Origin: Saprospira grandis DSM 2844
GTDB lineage: Bacteria > Bacteroidota > Bacteroidia > Chitinophagales > Saprospiraceae
Length of the DNA: 64,000 bases
Direction: 5' to 3'
Assembly: GCF_000275825.1 (NCBI RefSeq)
Contig: NZ_JH719942.1
Coordinates: forward strand, 143,126 to 207,125
The position numbers and the translations under genes are program-made. Position 1 is the first letter of the stretch. Every line of letters begins with the position of its first letter. Shown in pieces: positions 43,533 to 51,599 of this stretch. Under the pieces are notes generated by a model. The model saw only the letters and a list, made by a program, of their open reading frames with translations. It did no database searches and was not told the DNA's origin.

Positions 43533-44579
43533 TTATTGTTTTACAAACTGCTGGCTGAGTTGCTGTCCGTTGGTGGTTTGCAAAACGAGCTGGTAGAAGC
43601 CAGCGTTTAGAGCAGTGGTATTAATTTCTTCTTGTTGGCCTACAAACTGTCCTTGCGCCACCAATTGGCCCAAAGCGTTATAGATGCGGTATTGTTCGGC
43701 ATTGATCTCTTTCAAACTAACCGTTAGGCTATTTTGGGTAGGATTGGGGAACAGGCGGAAAGCGGTTTGGGCTTCGGCGATGATATCATTAGAGAGTGTA
43801 GGGTTGCCATAAGCAGCAGTAAGGTTGAAGATAGCGGCCACCTCTTGGGCGTTGATGGCACGGCTATAGATCATAGGATCGTCAAAAGCGGCTACTCCAG
43901 CATCGCCAAAACCGGCAGCACCAAACTGGATAAACTCTAGACTAGGGCCACCACAAACATTAGGGCTAGGCGCTGCGGTAGAAACCATTACCGTGTCCAC
44001 ATAAAGGCGCATTGTATCATTGACTCGAGTTAGGGCCACAAGATGCCAGTTTCCATCGCCAATATCCATAGTATTCACATCAGAAGAGACAGATCCGATC
44101 GAACTGCAAGGAATTGTTCCCTCTTCTGAATTTTGGCTAGCATCTACAGTAACGGTAGAGCCAGAGCCCGCCAATTCTAGTGCTATACTGTTCACTGCAT
44201 TAGGGTTACTAATGTTAGTGCCGTTAACATAAACCAAGCGGCCATCATTTGTTGTTGCGGCTTGTTTGACCCAGACCACGATACTATAATGAGTTTCATC
44301 GAGCAAGACACCGCCGCCCAAATTGCCCCCATACAGGCGTCCATTGGTGGTATTATTTACATAGCTAAAAGCGGCATCGGCATTACCAAAGCGGTCGGCC
44401 ACTAGGGTAAGGTCGGCTCCTACGGTCAAGTCGTTAGGGGCTGCGGTACTTCCAGAGAGGTCTTCTCCGCTGTTATTACAGGGGTAATAAGCTTGTAGGC
44501 CATTGGCCAAGTCTACTTGAGCATAAAGGCCCTGCATAGAGAAGCAGAGCAAGAAAGCGAATAGGGATAGGTTTTTCAT
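43533..44579 (-). CDS. LamG-domain protein with T9SS sorting domain (paralogue 1)
   Basis: This 348-residue secreted protein has a signal peptide (FAFLLCFSMQGLYAQ) and a concanavalin A/LamG-type domain (residues about 20-255, GLQAYYPCNNSGEDLSG, HYSIVVWVKQAATTNDGRL, WHLVALTRVNDTMRLYVD). It ends in a type A T9SS C-terminal sorting domain (FRLFPNPTQNSLTVSLKE to QLSQQFVKQ). LamG domains bind glycans or proteins at the cell surface. The ends are almost identical to the next gene while the LamG domain differs, and upstream DNA including the -7 box is duplicated too. This is a tandem duplication. Confidence 0.85.
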   Translation of the reverse strand: MKNLSLFAFLLCFSMQGLYAQVDLANGLQAYYPCNNSGEDLSGSTAAPNDLTVGADLTLVADRFGNADAAFSYVNNTTNGRLYGGNLGGGVLLDETHYSIVVWVKQAATTNDGRLVYVNGTNISNPNAVNSIALELAGSGSTVTVDASQNSEEGTIPCSSIGSVSSDVNTMDIGDGNWHLVALTRVNDTMRLYVDTVMVSTAAPSPNVCGGPSLEFIQFGAAGFGDAGVAAFDDPMIYSRAINAQEVAAIFNLTAAYGNPTLSNDIIAEAQTAFRLFPNPTQNSLTVSLKEINAEQYRIYNALGQLVAQGQFVGQQEEINTTALNAGFYQLVLQTTNGQQLSQQFVKQ

Positions 44580-44628
44580 CTATTTAGATTGAATAGTTAT
44601 ATAATGTCCTTTCAAGTTAGTTGGCCCT

Positions 44629-44636
44629 CAAATGTA
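44629..44636 (-). promoter_or_regulatory. -7 box (TACATTTG on minus strand) of LamG gene 1
   Basis: Exact TAnnTTTG match 50 bp upstream of the ATG; the second paralogue has the same box at the same distance. Confidence 0.5.
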
Positions 44637-44667
44637 GCAAAAAACATAAAGGAAGAAGAAATCGATC

Positions 44668-45699
44668 TTATTGTTTTATAAACTGTTGGCTGAGTTGCTG
44701 GCCGTTGGTGGTTTGCAAAACGAGCTGGTAGAAGCCAGCGTTTAGAGCAGTGGTATTAATTTCTTGTTGTTGGCCGACAAACTGTCCTTGCGCCACCAAT
44801 TGGCCCAAAGCGTTATAGATGCGATATTGTTCGGCATTGATCTCTTTCAAGCTAACCGTTAGGCTATTTTGGGTAGGATTGGGGAACAGGCGGAAAGCGG
44901 TTTGGCTAGTCGCTAAAACGGCATTAGAGAGCGTACCATTATAAGTAGCGGTAAGGTTATAAATAGCGGCCACCTCTTGGGCGTTAATTGCGCGGTCGTA
45001 GATCATCATATCATCGAAGCTAGCGACGGTAGCATTACCAAATCCGCCAGAACCGAAAGAGATATCTTGGAAGGGGAAAGCTCCGCAGGGGTTGGCTGGA
45101 TTGGCAGCGAGCTCCATCATTAGCGTATCTACATAAATGCGCATTGTATCATTGGTTCGGCTTAGGGTAAGCAAATGCCATTCGCCATCTTGGATGCCCA
45201 TTGTATTGATATCAGAGCTCAGGTTAGAGGCATTGGTACAGGCACTTGCTTGCAAAACAGACTCTTGGCTAGCGTCTATCTCGATGCCCTGTACTTTTCC
45301 GTCCAAATTGATTTCTATTTCTTGATAATGTACGGGAGAAGAAGAAGTTTCTCCTCTAAGGACAAACAAATTAGTATTGAGCGTAGTACTATCTTGGCGG
45401 ACCCAAATAGAGATCGTATAGTCAGTAGAAGAATTCAGGTTCATTCCGCCATAAAGCGATGAATTACTCACATCGTTGGTATATTCAAAGGCGGCATCGG
45501 CATTGCCAAAGCGGTCGGTAGTTGTTCTTAAATTGCTTCCTACGGTTAGATTAAAGGGACCATTAGCAGAGCCAGAATAATCGGTCCCGCTATTATTGCA
45601 GGGGTAGTAAGCTTGTAGGCCATTGGCCAAGTCTACTTGAGCATAAAGGCCTTGCATAGAGAAGCAGAGCAAGAAAGCGAATAAGGATAGGTTTTTCAT
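44668..45699 (-). CDS. LamG-domain protein with T9SS sorting domain (paralogue 2)
   Basis: This 343-residue paralogue of the previous gene has the same signal peptide and first 38 residues (to about NNSG) and the same final 80 (AFRLFPNPTQNSLTVSLKE to QLSQQFIKQ). The LamG domain between them is clearly diverged: SLYGGMNLNSSTDYTISIWV versus the equivalent text in paralogue 1. Secreted by T9SS and probably surface-displayed. Both genes share the sequence before the start, so their expression is probably alike. Confidence 0.85.
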   Translation of the reverse strand: MKNLSLFAFLLCFSMQGLYAQVDLANGLQAYYPCNNSGTDYSGSANGPFNLTVGSNLRTTTDRFGNADAAFEYTNDVSNSSLYGGMNLNSSTDYTISIWVRQDSTTLNTNLFVLRGETSSSPVHYQEIEINLDGKVQGIEIDASQESVLQASACTNASNLSSDINTMGIQDGEWHLLTLSRTNDTMRIYVDTLMMELAANPANPCGAFPFQDISFGSGGFGNATVASFDDMMIYDRAINAQEVAAIYNLTATYNGTLSNAVLATSQTAFRLFPNPTQNSLTVSLKEINAEQYRIYNALGQLVAQGQFVGQQQEINTTALNAGFYQLVLQTTNGQQLSQQFIKQ

Positions 45700-45748
45700 C
45701 TATTTAGATTGAATAGTTATACAATGTTCTTTTAAGTTAGTTGGGCGC

Positions 45749-45756
45749 CAAATGTA
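45749..45756 (-). promoter_or_regulatory. -7 box (TACATTTG on minus strand) of LamG gene 2
   Basis: Exact TAnnTTTG match 50 bp before the ATG, duplicated with the gene. Confidence 0.5.
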
Positions 45757-45759
45757 AAT

Positions 45760-45801
45760 AAAAAAGCCAAAGCAATGAAACATCAGGCTTTGACTTTTTA
45801 T
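45760..45801 (-). terminator. terminator of the lipoprotein gene at 45846
   Basis: On the minus strand AAAAAGTCAAAGC, loop, GCTTTGGCTTTTTT: an imperfect stem with T-run. Confidence 0.7.
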
Positions 45802-45845
45802 TGAAAAATAAAATTTAAACTTAGGCTAACATAAAAGAACAGTCC

Positions 45846-46688
45846 TTAGTCTATTTTAAAATCTAGGCTATTGAGCCATTCAAAGGTTTGGATGCTACCA
45901 TCTGGATTTTTGCATTCTACAGCAGGTGGATTTCTGGGGCCTTCTCCCCCGGCATAGCTGAGGATATATTTTTGAGGCTTGCCTTGAAACTGCACCGTAC
46001 TGCCGTAATAGACGCCCATATCGGTTCGTTGTTCCTCGCTAGAGATTAGTTTTTCGAACTTCTGGCGTTTATCGGAAGCATAATAAATGTTTTTCCCTTC
46101 ATTTTTGAAGTAGAGGTATTCGGTGCTACCATCTGCATTTTTACAGCGGAACATGCCTCGGCTACCTTCGGCCTCCCAGAGTGATTTAAACTCCTGTTTG
46201 CTTCCGTCGGGATTGATAGAGATTAGGCCACAGGGTCCGCAGGGGCGGTAAACTTTGTAGACCGTTTTTTGGCCGGGGAAGCTAAAGCTGGGGGCCTTTT
46301 TGGGCTCTTCTAGCTGCATATCTTCCCATTTTCCAGCAACCAATTGCAGCTCTACTCCCTTGGGGTATTTTTTAGAGTGGTACATCAACTTATTGTTGGC
46401 AGTTATTTTGAGCAGCTCCTTGCCTAGGCCGGGACTAGAAGAGACAAAAACATCTGTATACTCCTTTTCTTGATAGTCAAAGGGGAGCGCTTCTGGCTGC
46501 TCTCCTATGAGTTGGATGCCTTTGGGGGCGGCTTCTTTGGGGGCGGCTTTGCTTGGGCCCTCGCTTTGGTTATTGGTGGTAGAGGCCGTAGTTGGTGTTT
46601 CTTGGGGCGCTTGTGTTTTTTCGGCGCTGCAGGCAAGGGTAAAAAGGGCTAAGGGGATAGCGAGGTAGGTCCATTTTAGTTTTTGCAT
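45846..46688 (-). CDS. exported lipoprotein of unknown function
   Basis: This 280-residue lipoprotein has the signal ending FTLAC (Cys20). A Pro/Thr/Ala-rich linker (residues about 25-60) is followed by a folded C-terminal part. That part has short repeats of the form NPDGS/NADGST (ISINPDGSKQEF, CKNADGSTEYLY, CKNPDGSIQTFEW) and CGPCG. I do not recognise it. The repeated NPDGS turns suggest a beta-rich domain. Confidence 0.65.
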   Translation of the reverse strand: MQKLKWTYLAIPLALFTLACSAEKTQAPQETPTTASTTNNQSEGPSKAAPKEAAPKGIQLIGEQPEALPFDYQEKEYTDVFVSSSPGLGKELLKITANNKLMYHSKKYPKGVELQLVAGKWEDMQLEEPKKAPSFSFPGQKTVYKVYRPCGPCGLISINPDGSKQEFKSLWEAEGSRGMFRCKNADGSTEYLYFKNEGKNIYYASDKRQKFEKLISSEEQRTDMGVYYGSTVQFQGKPQKYILSYAGGEGPRNPPAVECKNPDGSIQTFEWLNSLDFKID

Positions 46689-46768
46689 CGGGTAAATTTT
46701 GGGGATGAAATAAGGGGATTATTTTGCTATCTTGCAATAATCTCATTTTACAGCCAAAAGATAAGAAG

Positions 46769-46891
46769 ATGTTTCTTAAACGCCTAAAAATACCCGACTT
46801 CAAAGTCTTACAAAATATTGATATCGAATATGAGCGGCATGATGGTCGGCCCACTTATCCGGTGATTAGTTTGAATGCCTTTTTTGTATAA
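46769..46891 (+). pseudogene. broken N-terminus of a second PtuA-type ATPase
   Basis: A 40-codon frame (MFLKRLKIPDFKVLQNIDIE... to TYPVISLNAFFV) matches 19 of the first 36 residues of the intact ATPase at 46947 (MLLKRINIPKFKVLKNIN...). It ends exactly where that protein's Walker A begins (VSLN, then GGGKSS). The remainder of the gene is missing. Its codons are GGCC-like host style, unlike the AT-rich intact gene, so an older resident gene appears to have been replaced. Confidence 0.8.
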
Positions 46892-46946
46892 CCCCTTAAT
46901 ATTTCTTATACTTAAGCCACAAAGCTATCTACTAAAAAGTAACAAT

Positions 46947-48620
46947 ATGCTTCTAAAAAGAATAAATATCCCCAAATTTAAGGTTTTAAAAAACATTAAT
47001 GTCGATTACACAAGACAAGAAGATGACAGGATATACCCTATTGTCAGCTTAAATGGTGGAGGAAAAAGTTCTCTTCTACAATTTATTTTCACAATGCTTC
47101 ATTGCTCTTTTGTCGAGCATAGGAAATTTGCCCTTGACAATCTTTTGTCTGAATTTGACTTTACAGAAAGTTCAGACAAACTGGCTTCATTTACTTTAGA
47201 GTACAACAACTACCAAGTAGAGCTAAACTTTACTATCGAGACTGATGATGAAAGTTATCGAGCTATGATAGATTATAAAGAACTAGAAGAGAAGAAAAAG
47301 GAGACCATAACAATTATGGATCGACTTGGAGAGCTTCAGTATATTGAACAACAAATAAAAGATACAAAAAGAGTTAGTACTTTAATCCATAGAAAATTAA
47401 GGAGGTTCATAAGAAGAGAGGAAGAACACGATCTTATTATTGATAGAGATCCAGAAGATAGTTTAAACGCCATTGAGTTAATTAAAAACCGAATCCAAGA
47501 AGAATATATATCAGACGAGGAACTAGAAAGAATTTTCAAAAAGACAAAAATCCTAAAGAGTAATTTAGAAAAAACTCTTTATAAAAACTCTCAGATATAC
47601 ATACACCACATAAATGACAATAAGAACGTCTTAATTTGTGAAGCTTTGATCCCACAGGAGCTACTAGCGACTGAATTCCCCCAACAAAAAGAACATCTTG
47701 AAAAGCAGAGAACACAACTTCTGGAAAAAATTTCTAACCAAGTTTTTCTAGCAGCTCCTCGTACTCAAATTTTTCACTTTTTAACAGATGATTCTAACGA
47801 AGAGCTTTTTGAGCAACCCGCAGGCTACTCCTTTAACTCCTACGACAGTATTCTTCGTCGAATAAAAGAAAAATTGAGCGGCTTTTTCACCTATGAATTT
47901 GCTTCTAATCAACTAATTATTGACTCGTTCAAACAGGCTAGAGATAAGGATTTTGAGCAAGCGCTTTTAACCGGAGAATATGGTAAGAACCTAGAAGAAA
48001 CAAAAAAAGAATTAAATAACTTTCTTACAGGTAAAGAGATTACCGTTGACGGTAAAATCTCTGAGGTAATATTTAAAGAAAAAAATACAGGCTACAAATT
48101 GCTCCCTAGAGACCTTAGTCATGGTGAACTAAAAAAGCTGAGTATTTTCATCTGGGTCAAAAGAAATGCTAACAAGCACTCACCTCCATTATTTTTAATG
48201 GATGAAGTAGACATAGGATTACACCCCAGCTGGCAATATGAAATCTCTGATGATTTGCAAAAATGGGGAAAAAACAGCCAATTTATAATTGCCACCCACT
48301 CTCCTCAAATTATAAGTGCAGCGCATCATCGAAACCTAGTCGTATTAAATCAAATTGAAGATAGTAACTGCTCTACCTCTCGACAGTATGAGCAACCATT
48401 TGTAGAGCCTGATTTAAATACTGTCATCAAAACGATCATGGGATCAGATTATGTCCCTAAAAAAGTACAGCGACTCCGCAAAGAGTATCTACAACTCATA
48501 GAAAACCGACAAGAAGAGAGTGAGAGAGGCAAAGAGCTAAAAGCAAGATTATTAGAACATGAAAGTGAGCAATCAGCATTTTTGCAAGAGATGAAGTTTT
48601 TAATTCAATTCAGAGACTAA
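46947..48620 (+). CDS. ptuA: Septu-type ATPase PtuA
   Basis: This 557-residue ABC-type ATPase has a compact Walker A LNGGGKSS (residues 35-42). A long coiled-coil/helical insertion lies about 120-280. The signature DLSHGE is near 389-394, Walker B FLMDEVD at about 416-422 (Asp419, Glu420) and ATHSPQ with the switch His451. Paired 10 bp upstream of an HNH protein, it fits Septu, where PtuA binds ATP and assembles with the PtuB nuclease against phage. I chose ATG 46947; an upstream ATG at 46875 lies in the remnant. No reverse transcriptase is next to it, so it is not a retron set. Confidence 0.85.
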   Translation: MLLKRINIPKFKVLKNINVDYTRQEDDRIYPIVSLNGGGKSSLLQFIFTMLHCSFVEHRKFALDNLLSEFDFTESSDKLASFTLEYNNYQVELNFTIETDDESYRAMIDYKELEEKKKETITIMDRLGELQYIEQQIKDTKRVSTLIHRKLRRFIRREEEHDLIIDRDPEDSLNAIELIKNRIQEEYISDEELERIFKKTKILKSNLEKTLYKNSQIYIHHINDNKNVLICEALIPQELLATEFPQQKEHLEKQRTQLLEKISNQVFLAAPRTQIFHFLTDDSNEELFEQPAGYSFNSYDSILRRIKEKLSGFFTYEFASNQLIIDSFKQARDKDFEQALLTGEYGKNLEETKKELNNFLTGKEITVDGKISEVIFKEKNTGYKLLPRDLSHGELKKLSIFIWVKRNANKHSPPLFLMDEVDIGLHPSWQYEISDDLQKWGKNSQFIIATHSPQIISAAHHRNLVVLNQIEDSNCSTSRQYEQPFVEPDLNTVIKTIMGSDYVPKKVQRLRKEYLQLIENRQEESERGKELKARLLEHESEQSAFLQEMKFLIQFRD

Positions 48621-48630
48621 AACTAAGCAA

Positions 48631-49260
48631 ATGAAACACATCAAAAAGACGAGCCCTCCTCCTTTCTTTTCTTCTACAGTTGCTGGCTTGACAGCATGGA
48701 GACATTTCTCCAAAAAAAGAAGTACAAAGCAGCATATTCTTCAGGAAGAACAAAACTATCTATGTTGTTACTGCGAAAAACGAGTATCTCTTGACAACTC
48801 TCACTTAGAACACATCTACCCTAAAAGTAAATATCCTTCTCAAACTTTTGACTATAACAACCTTATTGTTTCCTGCGAAGGAACCCATTGCAACCTAGAT
48901 GAAAGTACCAGCAAAAACATCTGTGGGCATAAAAAATTAAATGAATTTAATCCTATAAACTTTTTAGACCCTACGACTACAACAGATATTGGAGAGTATT
49001 TTATTTACAATAAAGAAGGAGAAATTCTTGCATCAACAAAAGACTCAGTAAAAGCCGACTACATGATTAACACCCTTAATCTGAATTACTCTGGGTTAAT
49101 TGAAAGCCGAAAAAACACAGTGCGCGCCTTAGTTAATGCATTTAGAAGACTATCATTAAATCAAGGACAGCAAGAACAAAAACTAAAAACCATTTTAGCA
49201 AATGAATCTCAAGACTTTATTAGCTTTCTTCGCCATTATTTCAATCCTATAGTTTCCTAA
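48631..49260 (+). CDS. ptuB: Septu-type HNH nuclease PtuB
   Basis: This 209-residue HNH nuclease has the zinc/HNH pattern YLCCYCEKR (Cys45-48), SHLEHIYPKSKYP with the catalytic His58-His61 region, FDYNNLIVSC and CEGTHCNLDES. This is the TIGR02646-type layout seen with PtuA. The last 90 residues are helical and may bind PtuA. It lies 10 bp after ptuA and ends at a bidirectional terminator. AT-rich composition matches ptuA. Confidence 0.85.
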   Translation: MKHIKKTSPPPFFSSTVAGLTAWRHFSKKRSTKQHILQEEQNYLCCYCEKRVSLDNSHLEHIYPKSKYPSQTFDYNNLIVSCEGTHCNLDESTSKNICGHKKLNEFNPINFLDPTTTTDIGEYFIYNKEGEILASTKDSVKADYMINTLNLNYSGLIESRKNTVRALVNAFRRLSLNQGQQEQKLKTILANESQDFISFLRHYFNPIVS

Positions 49261-49265
49261 ACCCA

Positions 49266-49297
49266 AAAGGCCCAAGCTGCTTCAGCTTGGGCCTTTC
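49266..49297. terminator. bidirectional terminator after ptuB
   Basis: AAAGGCCCAAGCTG, loop CTT, CAGCTTGGGCCTTT: a perfect 14-bp stem with T-runs. Confidence 0.9.
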
Positions 49298-49304
49298 TCC
49301 TCTC

Positions 49305-51227
49305 CTACTCCAACGCCTTCAAGGCCGCTGCCGCCTTTGCATGTCCTGCCAAACGTTCCAATAGGGCTTTGGCGGCGGCCTTATTGCCCGCTCTTACGGA
49401 CAGAGCGGCTTTATTAAAAATAGCCGACTCTTGCAGGGGGTCCAAGTCTAAGGCCTTGTCATAAAAGTAGTTAGCTCGTTTAAGATCGCCTTTTTGGGCG
49501 GCAATAAAGCCAAGGTTGGCATAGGTCAAAGGCCGTTTGCGGTCCTCTAAAAGGACCTCCTGAAATAGTTGCTCGGCTGATGCAGTTTGCCCCAAACGCG
49601 CATAACAAACGCCCAGCTTTTCTCTAAAATCTAAATGGTAAGGCAATAAAGCAACGGCCTGGCTGAAAAAGGGCAACGCCTTGGCCCAATTCTGCTGCCG
49701 ATAACAAGCCTCGCCCAAACGATAGGCGGTCCAAGCATCTTTTTCTTCCGCTGCCTTGGCCTGCAAGGCCAGCTCTTCTAGGGCCGTATAACGACCCGCA
49801 GCAAAAAGTAAGTGAATTTTGGTCTGCCGCTGCAATTCGTTTTCTTCCTTTTCCTGATCCAAATAGTATCGAGCCGAATCTAAAACAGCTGATTGCCCCA
49901 TAAATTTGTCGTAAAGGGCCAAATAGCCCCTAGCCATATCCAAATTGCTGGGCGAGTCTTTGCTCAAACAAGCCAAACCCAAAAAAGCCGCTACTTCTTC
50001 GGTCTCTTCTTGGGTAAGGGCCATGGCCGAACGGGCTGTTGCCTTAGATATATTGTGGTCCGTAATGGTCACATGCGGAATATCAATGCTGCCCGATCTC
50101 GGCATATGACAACTCACACAATCATCTTGCTTTTCTAAACGCTTGGCCGGCTCTACCGAACAAAAATTGGGCGCAGTAGGCGCATGACAACCCAAACAGC
50201 TTTCATTGTAGCGGTTTTCAGTCCTCGATTTTACATCATGATGCGGATTATGGCAGCTAATACATGATAATTCTTCGCTTTTTAGATAGCAGGGACTCAA
50301 ACGCAGACGGTCGGCCTGTGAGGCCATAATAAAACGCTTATCCGAATTGCTAAAACGAGGCAAAAAGACCTGCATGACCGATGATAAGGGCATGCCTGGC
50401 TTAAAATCATAGAAGCTTTTACCCGGATTCAAGACCGCTACCCCCTGCAAATGACAACGCTGACAAAGGTCCATTTGTAGCTCTCTCGACAAATGCCGCG
50501 GATTCACAATGCTGTAATCTATATGCTTGCTAGTGTCTACCATTAAACCCGCCAATTTCTCTTTAACATGAATGCTCCCTGGCCCATGACAACGCTCGCA
50601 CTCTATCCCCTCAGGCATTTCTAGGTATTTGTTGAGCCCGCCCTCCGCCGCCTTGGGCAAATGGTTGTGACAGGTCAAACATTCATGCGCAATCAAACGA
50701 TCAAAACGGCTATTGTGGCCATCTTCAAAGCCCGGCGCCAAGTCCCAACGCCCATCCTGCGTATAATAGGTCACTGGCGCCTGATATACATAGCCATTGC
50801 GGTTGATTAAATGAGAGTTGGTATGATGCCCCGAACCAATAATGTAGCTGATTTGCTCCAATCGCTTATGGGTGGTGTCGCCTTCTGGCCCCAAACGATA
50901 TTCCAATACATAAAGCTGCGAGTCTCGAGCAAAGGGCAGATAATAGTACTGGCTAGCCGTATCAAATATGCTTTGATGCCCCGCCCAATCTGCCGCAGAA
51001 TTGGCCTGATGCGCCTTGGCAAAGGATCGGCCCATACCCGTTTTCACATAGCTCTGATGCACATTCCCATGGCAACTCTGGCAGCTCGTCATGCCCACAT
51101 AAGTCGCCGAATCCCCCAAATTCCGAAAGCGATGATCTGCCGAAACTACCTCTTCTTCTGCTCCCCCACTACAATAAACCAATAAAAGCGCCAGCGCAAA
51201 GCCCAGCATATATATCCATTTTTTCAT
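49305..51227 (-). CDS. seven-haem c-type cytochrome with C-terminal TPRs
   Basis: This 640-residue exported protein has an N-terminal signal (MKKWIYMLGFALALLLVYC, possibly a lipoprotein). Seven CxxCH haem sites follow in the first 400 residues: CQSCH, CLTCH, CERCH, CQRCH, CISCH, CLGCH and CVSCH. The C-terminal 200 residues carry tetratricopeptide repeats. Such multihaem proteins, often with nearby nitrite/tetrathionate-type modules, move electrons in the periplasm; the partner is unknown. I chose ATG 51227. A TTG at 51245 is inside the -7 box (51243-51250). It is a single gene. Confidence 0.88.
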   Translation of the reverse strand: MKKWIYMLGFALALLLVYCSGGAEEEVVSADHRFRNLGDSATYVGMTSCQSCHGNVHQSYVKTGMGRSFAKAHQANSAADWAGHQSIFDTASQYYYLPFARDSQLYVLEYRLGPEGDTTHKRLEQISYIIGSGHHTNSHLINRNGYVYQAPVTYYTQDGRWDLAPGFEDGHNSRFDRLIAHECLTCHNHLPKAAEGGLNKYLEMPEGIECERCHGPGSIHVKEKLAGLMVDTSKHIDYSIVNPRHLSRELQMDLCQRCHLQGVAVLNPGKSFYDFKPGMPLSSVMQVFLPRFSNSDKRFIMASQADRLRLSPCYLKSEELSCISCHNPHHDVKSRTENRYNESCLGCHAPTAPNFCSVEPAKRLEKQDDCVSCHMPRSGSIDIPHVTITDHNISKATARSAMALTQEETEEVAAFLGLACLSKDSPSNLDMARGYLALYDKFMGQSAVLDSARYYLDQEKEENELQRQTKIHLLFAAGRYTALEELALQAKAAEEKDAWTAYRLGEACYRQQNWAKALPFFSQAVALLPYHLDFREKLGVCYARLGQTASAEQLFQEVLLEDRKRPLTYANLGFIAAQKGDLKRANYFYDKALDLDPLQESAIFNKAALSVRAGNKAAAKALLERLAGHAKAAAALKALE

Positions 51228-51242
51228 GCCTTTCTTTTCTCC

Positions 51243-51250
51243 CAAAGATA
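51243..51250 (-). promoter_or_regulatory. -7 box (TATCTTTG on minus strand) of the cytochrome
   Basis: Exact TAnnTTTG match 16 bp before the ATG at 51227, which also rules out the longer TTG frame. Confidence 0.5.
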
Positions 51251-51298
51251 CAAACTGTAAAAGATTTTCTGATCATTTCTGTTTTTTTGGGGCTGCCC

Positions 51299-51419
51299 CT
51301 CGCCTTTGGCTCGGGTCGGGCTATGTCGCAGCTCGCAGGTCTGCTCGGCCCTGCGTTTTTTTCGCTACGCTCAAAAAAACTGGGTCTGGCCTGCGGCCAC
51401 TGCTATCTATCCCTCAGCC
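51299..51419 (+). repeat. GC-rich intergenic element, class A, forward
   Basis: Arm 1 is TCGCCTTTGGCTCGG, arm 2 is GTTTTTTTCGC...CAAAAAAAC and arm 3 is GGCCTGCGGCC. Confidence 0.9.
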
Positions 51420-51583
51420 AAATAGAAGCTCTGCGCTTCGGCCAGCCTTTGATAAAAATTTTAAGCTAGTCAAGGCATTTTTTAAAGGCATAGCCGTAGC
51501 TATGGCTGAAAAAAATAACGCTGAATGGCTGGAAATTAAATCAAAGGATAGAAGTGGCAGGGCTTTTATTTGGCCTTTGCCGC
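51418..51583 (-). repeat. 165-bp dispersed repeat, copy 2
   Basis: Reverse complement of 31824-31985, abutting the same kind of GC-rich element. It is not coding on either strand. Confidence 0.8.
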
Positions 51584-51599
51584 TCATCCATTTTTTTCA

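Noticed and set aside
46875-46946. Upstream ATG for ptuA (24 extra residues)
   Set aside because: It lies in the remnant of another gene and adds a non-homologous tail ahead of the conserved MLLKR start.
46947-49260. Retron with PtuA/PtuB effectors
   Set aside because: No reverse transcriptase or msr/msd-like sequence lies next to the pair; a plain Septu set fits.
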